From JAUPVS01 sp037139495 (lineage in GTDB: Bacteria; Patescibacteriota; Saccharimonadia; Saccharimonadales; JAUPVS01), in contig JBAXGG010000019.1 in NCBI GenBank assembly GCA_037139495.1, positions 1 through 8,245 on the forward strand: 8,245 nt of DNA, in the 5' to 3' direction. Under the pieces are notes generated by a model. The model was not told where the DNA came from. It searched no databases and was given only the letters and a program-made list of their open reading frames with translations. Shown here in pieces: positions 5,853 through 8,245 of the stretch. Numbering within the stretch: the stretch's first letter is position 1; every line of letters begins with the position of its first letter. Made by a program: the position numbers and the translations under genes.

Positions 5853-6623
5853 TTACTTAGACGCAAGTGCACCAGCAAAAATCTGCCACGCTAATAAGGA
5901 TTTAGCTACAAAGCTAAGAATTATGTATGCTTTCTCTCCCCTTATGTAGTTCGACCATTTACCTTTAGCTCGATATTGTAGAAGTTGAACTACAGCAAAA
6001 CAATTGAATAAAACAAACAGCGACACCACTATACCATACACAAATCCGGGTGCCGTTGCGCTAGAAGGCCCCTTTGGAGTTATGAGCTGCACTGCAAATA
6101 TGATCCATGGGATTATGCCAGCTATACAACCAAAAATAAAAGGTAACCAGTGACCATCTCCAGGTGTGTTGTACTTCTCTTGAAGCCACCCAAAAAGAAT
6201 CATTGAAACATTAACGCCACAAATAGCTAACAGTGATGCATAGTTACTCATTCCATTTAGTTGTGCTATAACGAAAATCATCAGTGTTGAACTTAAGGAA
6301 TATTCTACCCACCTGAAAATATTGCGTTTATTTTTAAGACCTTTTACATACCTAGTGAAGAACATATTGATAGATATTAAGAAATGAAAAAATGATGATA
6401 GCCCCAAGAATAGCGCTATCGTTAACGCCACCCTCACGCTAAATAATACGATCGGACCTGTTGTGGTAGTCCCTGGTGCCCCGGTCATATACGTTGCTGT
6501 TACAGGTAATGCGAAATTGTTAGCCAAAATAAGTACTGCAATCAAAGACACAAAATGTAAGCTACCAGCTCGGATATTCCATTTTTTTAGTTTTTTATAT
6601 TCCAGATCATTATTTTTTATCAT
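5853..6623 (-). CDS. Heliorhodopsin
   Basis: A 256-residue, seven-helix retinal protein of the heliorhodopsin family, which is inverted in the membrane relative to type-1 rhodopsins and is not known as an outward ion pump. Seen, numbering from ATG 6621-6623: His23 (SLH), His80 (FFH), the counterion Glu107 in RWVEYS, Ser237 and the Schiff-base Lys241 in VAKSLLAW. These numbers are identical to those I recall for heliorhodopsin 48C12, as are blocks such as NFALP, GVNxSMILFGWLQEKY, FGCIAGI-PW, PGFVYGI and GKGKWSNY. This supports the ATG start over the TTG at 6642-6644, although that TTG has AGGA five bases upstream. An extended -10 six bases before the ATG suggests a leaderless mRNA. No retinal-synthesis gene is in the window. 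It sits between two paralogous 4-TM proteins on the same strand. Confidence 0.95.
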   Translation of the reverse strand: MIKNNDLEYKKLKKWNIRAGSLHFVSLIAVLILANNFALPVTATYMTGAPGTTTTGPIVLFSVRVALTIALFLGLSSFFHFLISINMFFTRYVKGLKNKRNIFRWVEYSLSSTLMIFVIAQLNGMSNYASLLAICGVNVSMILFGWLQEKYNTPGDGHWLPFIFGCIAGIIPWIIFAVQLITPKGPSSATAPGFVYGIVVSLFVLFNCFAVVQLLQYRAKGKWSNYIRGEKAYIILSFVAKSLLAWQIFAGALASK

Positions 6624-6629
6624 AAAATA

Positions 6630-6638
6630 ATAATAGCA
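6630..6638 (-). promoter_or_regulatory. Extended -10 of the heliorhodopsin gene
   Basis: TGC followed by TATTAT (6630-6635) on the minus strand; six bases (TATTTT) separate it from ATG 6621-6623, so the transcript would begin at the A of the start codon. A TATATA at 6680-6685 is an alternative that would give a leader of about 50 bases. Neither has a strong -35. Confidence 0.45.
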
Positions 6639-6807
6639 TAACAACTAAGTCCTAACTACTTGGCGGTTTATAGACGGCTTATATAGCATAAAATAAATCA
6701 ATTCGTTAAACTGAATGCTTAACTTACCTTCGAGACTTTACTAGCTCTAGACGAGGAACTTAACCTTCACCCGTAGGCTCGCCAACAAGCTAATTTACAA
6801 TAATTCG

Positions 6808-7231
6808 CTATCGGCTGAATGGCCTTGAAAACTGCCGCAGGTAATTTTCACCCTCGATGCTAATTAAGGCGTTCTCAACACTATTTTCGATCACAATAAA
6901 CACCTTTGCAGGTTGACTTATAATGGCTAGAAATATAGGGCGATTATAGATATTTGATCGATCTTTCAGATTTGGAAGACCTCAAAGTAATCTCCAAAGA
7001 TCAAGCAGATCATTTTTAGTGATTAAAAAAATGACCCAGTTCATGGGATTAATTCAATAGCGACAAAGCCAGCGTCGGCAGAGATAGCAGCATTCAGTAA
7101 TAAGCCGTTTATGCCACGGACCAATGAGAATTTTCTTAAGTATGCTGTTTCAAACCAAACAATAAAAACTAGGGCTTTTGTGTAATCTCACTACTTTGGC
7201 TAAGCAGGCCTACCTGAGATGATATTTTCAT
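6808..7231 (-). pseudogene. Possible decayed coding sequence in several frames
   Basis: Reading the minus strand, open pieces follow each other closely. First, ATG 7229-7231 gives 20 codons (MKISSQVGLL...) ending at TAG 7169-7171. Second, in the next frame, 48 codons (7044-7187) including LVFIVWFETAYLRKF and LLLNAAISADAGFVAIEL, ending at TGA 7041-7043. Third, ATG 7042-7044 overlaps that stop as ATGA and opens 20 codons (MNWVIFLITKNDLLDLW...) to an in-frame TGA 6982-6984. Beyond that TGA the same frame stays open for 57 codons (IFLAIISQPAKVFIVIEN..., ending FSRPFSR) to TAG 6808-6810. Amino-acid composition looks protein-like, but I do not recognise the family. Two frame changes and one internal stop would make it a pseudogene of roughly 140 codons; alternatively some pieces are small genes or chance. 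Confidence 0.35.
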
Positions 7232-7301
7232 AGAGCTTTTAACAGGTTATATAGTCTAACAGTAAAAATGTCCATACACTTACCCAAATTTGTAAGGATT
7301 G

Positions 7302-7844
7302 TTAACTAAAGATTTTTCGGCGAACAAATAGCAGTCGAGCTAGAACCACATATATATGCAAACTAAGCCCGCACAATACAAAAGCAGACAAAAAACTTAC
7401 TGGCGCCCCAGATGCTAACCGGGCAATTACCGGAACAACGCTACTCAACAAAAAGCCAGTGTAGAAGAGGCCGATCACAAAAACAGCAACCCGGAAAAGA
7501 GCATGCTCTAATGAGAGCTCTAAAGGCAACCAACGATACCTCTTGGTCTTTTTACTGATACGAGCTAGTGAAATATCTTCACCAATTTCGAGAACAAAGT
7601 TTTCAACTAACCATGATGATGTATAGACTATTGTTGCGAAAAAACCCCAAAATAGCACTACTGGAAATTGACTACTAAAGGTATCTATTATGGGTGTGTG
7701 GCCGGGCCGCAAACCCGTTAGCCAACCAATATCTTTGTTAGAGACATAGAGAAACAGCCCGACCGTGAGCAAAAAATAGCACACAACTTCTTTTCGAGTT
7801 GGCAGTAACCAAGTTATAAATTGCAAGAACCCGTGCATCTTCAT
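7302..7844 (-). CDS. 4-TM membrane protein of unknown function (paralogue B)
   Basis: I do not recognise the family. From ATG 7842-7844 (MKMHGFLQF) the product is 180 residues; a TTG at 7865 would add seven, and ATG 7836-7838 would remove two. Four hydrophobic helices lie at about residues 19-35, 59-79, 115-135 and 150-170, with a charged loop (GEDISLARISKKTKRYRW) between helices 2 and 3. Order and motifs match the protein at 5009-5665: LLPT-xxE before helix 1, LFWGFFATIVY in helix 2, EDI and RYRW in the loop, EHALF at the start of helix 3, GF at its end. The loop after helix 1 is shorter here. The pair brackets the heliorhodopsin. A promoter-like TTGCCA-16-TACTAT places the transcription start only a few bases before the ATG. 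Confidence 0.7.
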   Translation of the reverse strand: MKMHGFLQFITWLLPTRKEVVCYFLLTVGLFLYVSNKDIGWLTGLRPGHTPIIDTFSSQFPVVLFWGFFATIVYTSSWLVENFVLEIGEDISLARISKKTKRYRWLPLELSLEHALFRVAVFVIGLFYTGFLLSSVVPVIARLASGAPVSFLSAFVLCGLSLHIYVVLARLLFVRRKIFS

Positions 7845-7853
7845 AGTGTTTGC

Positions 7854-7881
7854 ATAGTAATACAAGCTACGTAATTGGCAA
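7854..7881 (-). promoter_or_regulatory. Promoter of paralogue B
   Basis: TTGCCA (7876-7881), a 16-base spacer and TACTAT (7854-7859) on the minus strand, ending ten bases before ATG 7842-7844. A near-leaderless mRNA is predicted. It diverges from the plus-strand promoter at 7907. Confidence 0.45.
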
Positions 7882-7906
7882 AGCTAAATACAAAGAGCTA
7901 GTGCTA

Positions 7907-7946
7907 TTGACAGAAAATAAACTAAAGTATACATTAAAGTTAGGAG
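7907..7946 (+). promoter_or_regulatory. Promoter and Shine-Dalgarno of the lysine-rich surface protein
   Basis: A perfect TTGACA (7907-7912), 17-base spacer and TACATT (7930-7935; TATACA at 7928 is the 15-base alternative), then AGGAG (7942-7946) eleven bases before ATG 7958. This is the clearest ribosome binding site in the window. Confidence 0.6.
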
Positions 7947-7957
7947 ATAAAATAAAA

Positions 7958-8245
7958 ATGACAAAAAAACAGACTGTAAAGAGTAGAATCGTTCCGAAAA
8001 AGATCGTCAAAACTCGAATAAATACAGGCTCCAAAAAGAAGTCACGGAAAAAGACAGCCCTAATTACTAGTCGTAAGTTCAATAAGCTCCACCTAGCGAT
8101 TGTTATTTTTGCTTTTGTGGTTGTAGGTATAGCTTACACTTTGCTTACGCATGCTACTGCTTCGCAGCCTTATGGTTTCTACTTACGTAACTCCAACACT
8201 AGCGGCGTAGCCGAAATTCCTAATGCCAATGGCTTTGTTTATGGT
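7958..8245 (+). CDS. Lysine-rich membrane-anchored surface protein, 5' part
   Basis: The first 96 residues are present; the gene continues beyond the right edge. Residues 1-44 are strongly basic (runs such as TKKQTVKSR, KKKSRKKT) and would stay in the cytoplasm. Residues 45-66 (LHLAIVIFAFVVVGIAYTLLTH) form a membrane or signal helix, followed by ATASQ, a possible cleavage point, and an exported segment beginning PYGFYLRNSNTSG. This layout fits an exported or anchored surface protein of the same style as the other exported proteins here. No domain can be named from the visible part. A frame of 71 codons on the opposite strand (7867-8082) is hydrophobic only because it mirrors this Lys-rich coding sequence. 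Start chosen on promoter and Shine-Dalgarno. Confidence 0.8.
   Translation, partial: MTKKQTVKSRIVPKKIVKTRINTGSKKKSRKKTALITSRKFNKLHLAIVIFAFVVVGIAYTLLTHATASQPYGFYLRNSNTSGVAEIPNANGFVYG

Larger units (their letters stand above)
6624..7301. other. Long stretch without an intact gene
   Basis: Nearly 680 bases between the heliorhodopsin start and the stop of paralogue B. The part from 6645 to 6807 shows nothing beyond the possible TATATA promoter box at 6680-6685. From 6808 to 7231 there are consecutive open frames on the minus strand described separately. A TTGACT (6913-6918) directly abutting TATAAT on the plus strand is not a usable promoter. A T/A inverted repeat at about 7010-7034 (TCATTTTT with AAAAATGA) is AT-only and weak. 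No RNA gene was recognised. Confidence 0.5.

Noticed and set aside
6982..6984. UGA recoding, suggested by an in-frame TGA in a protein-like frame and by all intact genes ending in TAA or TAG
   Set aside because: No intact gene uses TGA internally, the tRNA-Trp has anticodon CCA rather than TCA, and seven stop codons are too few to show avoidance. The TGA is better explained by gene decay.
6808..7187. Resemblance of the decayed frames to nitroreductases (an AA-ISA...W-FLIT pattern)
   Set aside because: The match rests on a few residues, the N-terminal arginine motif is missing and the later part does not fit; not enough to name a family.
7867..8082. A 71-codon hydrophobic frame on the minus strand
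   Set aside because: It is the mirror of the Lys-rich plus-strand gene starting at 7958, which has promoter, Shine-Dalgarno and signal helix. Lys codons read in reverse give Phe and Leu codons.
1..8245. CRISPR arrays, insertion sequences, rRNA
   Set aside because: No regularly spaced repeats, transposase-like protein with terminal inverted repeats, or rRNA-like sequence was found by reading both strands.

Overview
The window looks like a chromosomal piece of a small-genome, probably monoderm bacterium of the Patescibacteria (CPR), most likely Saccharibacteria-like. The grounds are inference from sequence style: short membrane-anchored surface proteins with Lys-rich cytoplasmic tails, signal segments ending in LAAT or HATA, Thr/Pro-rich stalks, a DUF5661-like small protein, a tRNA-Trp with CCA anticodon, and several promoters placed so close to the ATG that the mRNAs would be almost leaderless. 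No taxonomic marker such as rRNA is present, so the assignment is tentative.

Left part (1-735): the end of an FAD-binding reductase-like gene on the minus strand, cut short right where its NAD(P)-binding domain should begin, and divergently a 95-residue DUF5661-like gene. Middle left (736-5008): an anchored SGNH/GDSL esterase, a decayed stretch, a tRNA-Trp on the plus strand, a 523-residue DNRLRE plus beta-helix surface protein, and an anchored G1-family (eqolisin-type) glutamic peptidase. The decayed stretch (about 1618-2060) is a second, broken copy of the junction 'end of G1 peptidase / promoter / start of beta-helix protein', so a two-gene surface module was once tandemly duplicated and one copy is dying beside the tRNA.

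Right part (5009-7865): a minus-strand membrane block. Its centre is a heliorhodopsin with the Schiff-base lysine and the counterion glutamate in exactly the spacing known for heliorhodopsin 48C12. It is flanked on both sides by two 4-TM proteins of unknown function that appear to be paralogues of each other. Between the heliorhodopsin and the right-hand paralogue lies a 657-base gene-poor stretch with remnants that look like broken coding sequence. At the right edge a lysine-rich, membrane-anchored surface protein starts on the plus strand from a good promoter and runs out of the window.

Taken together this is a surface and membrane region: secreted or anchored hydrolases and binding proteins, plus a light-sensing retinal protein with no retinal-synthesis gene in view. 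A functional link between the heliorhodopsin and the flanking 4-TM pair is the main new hypothesis; it rests on gene order and paralogy only.
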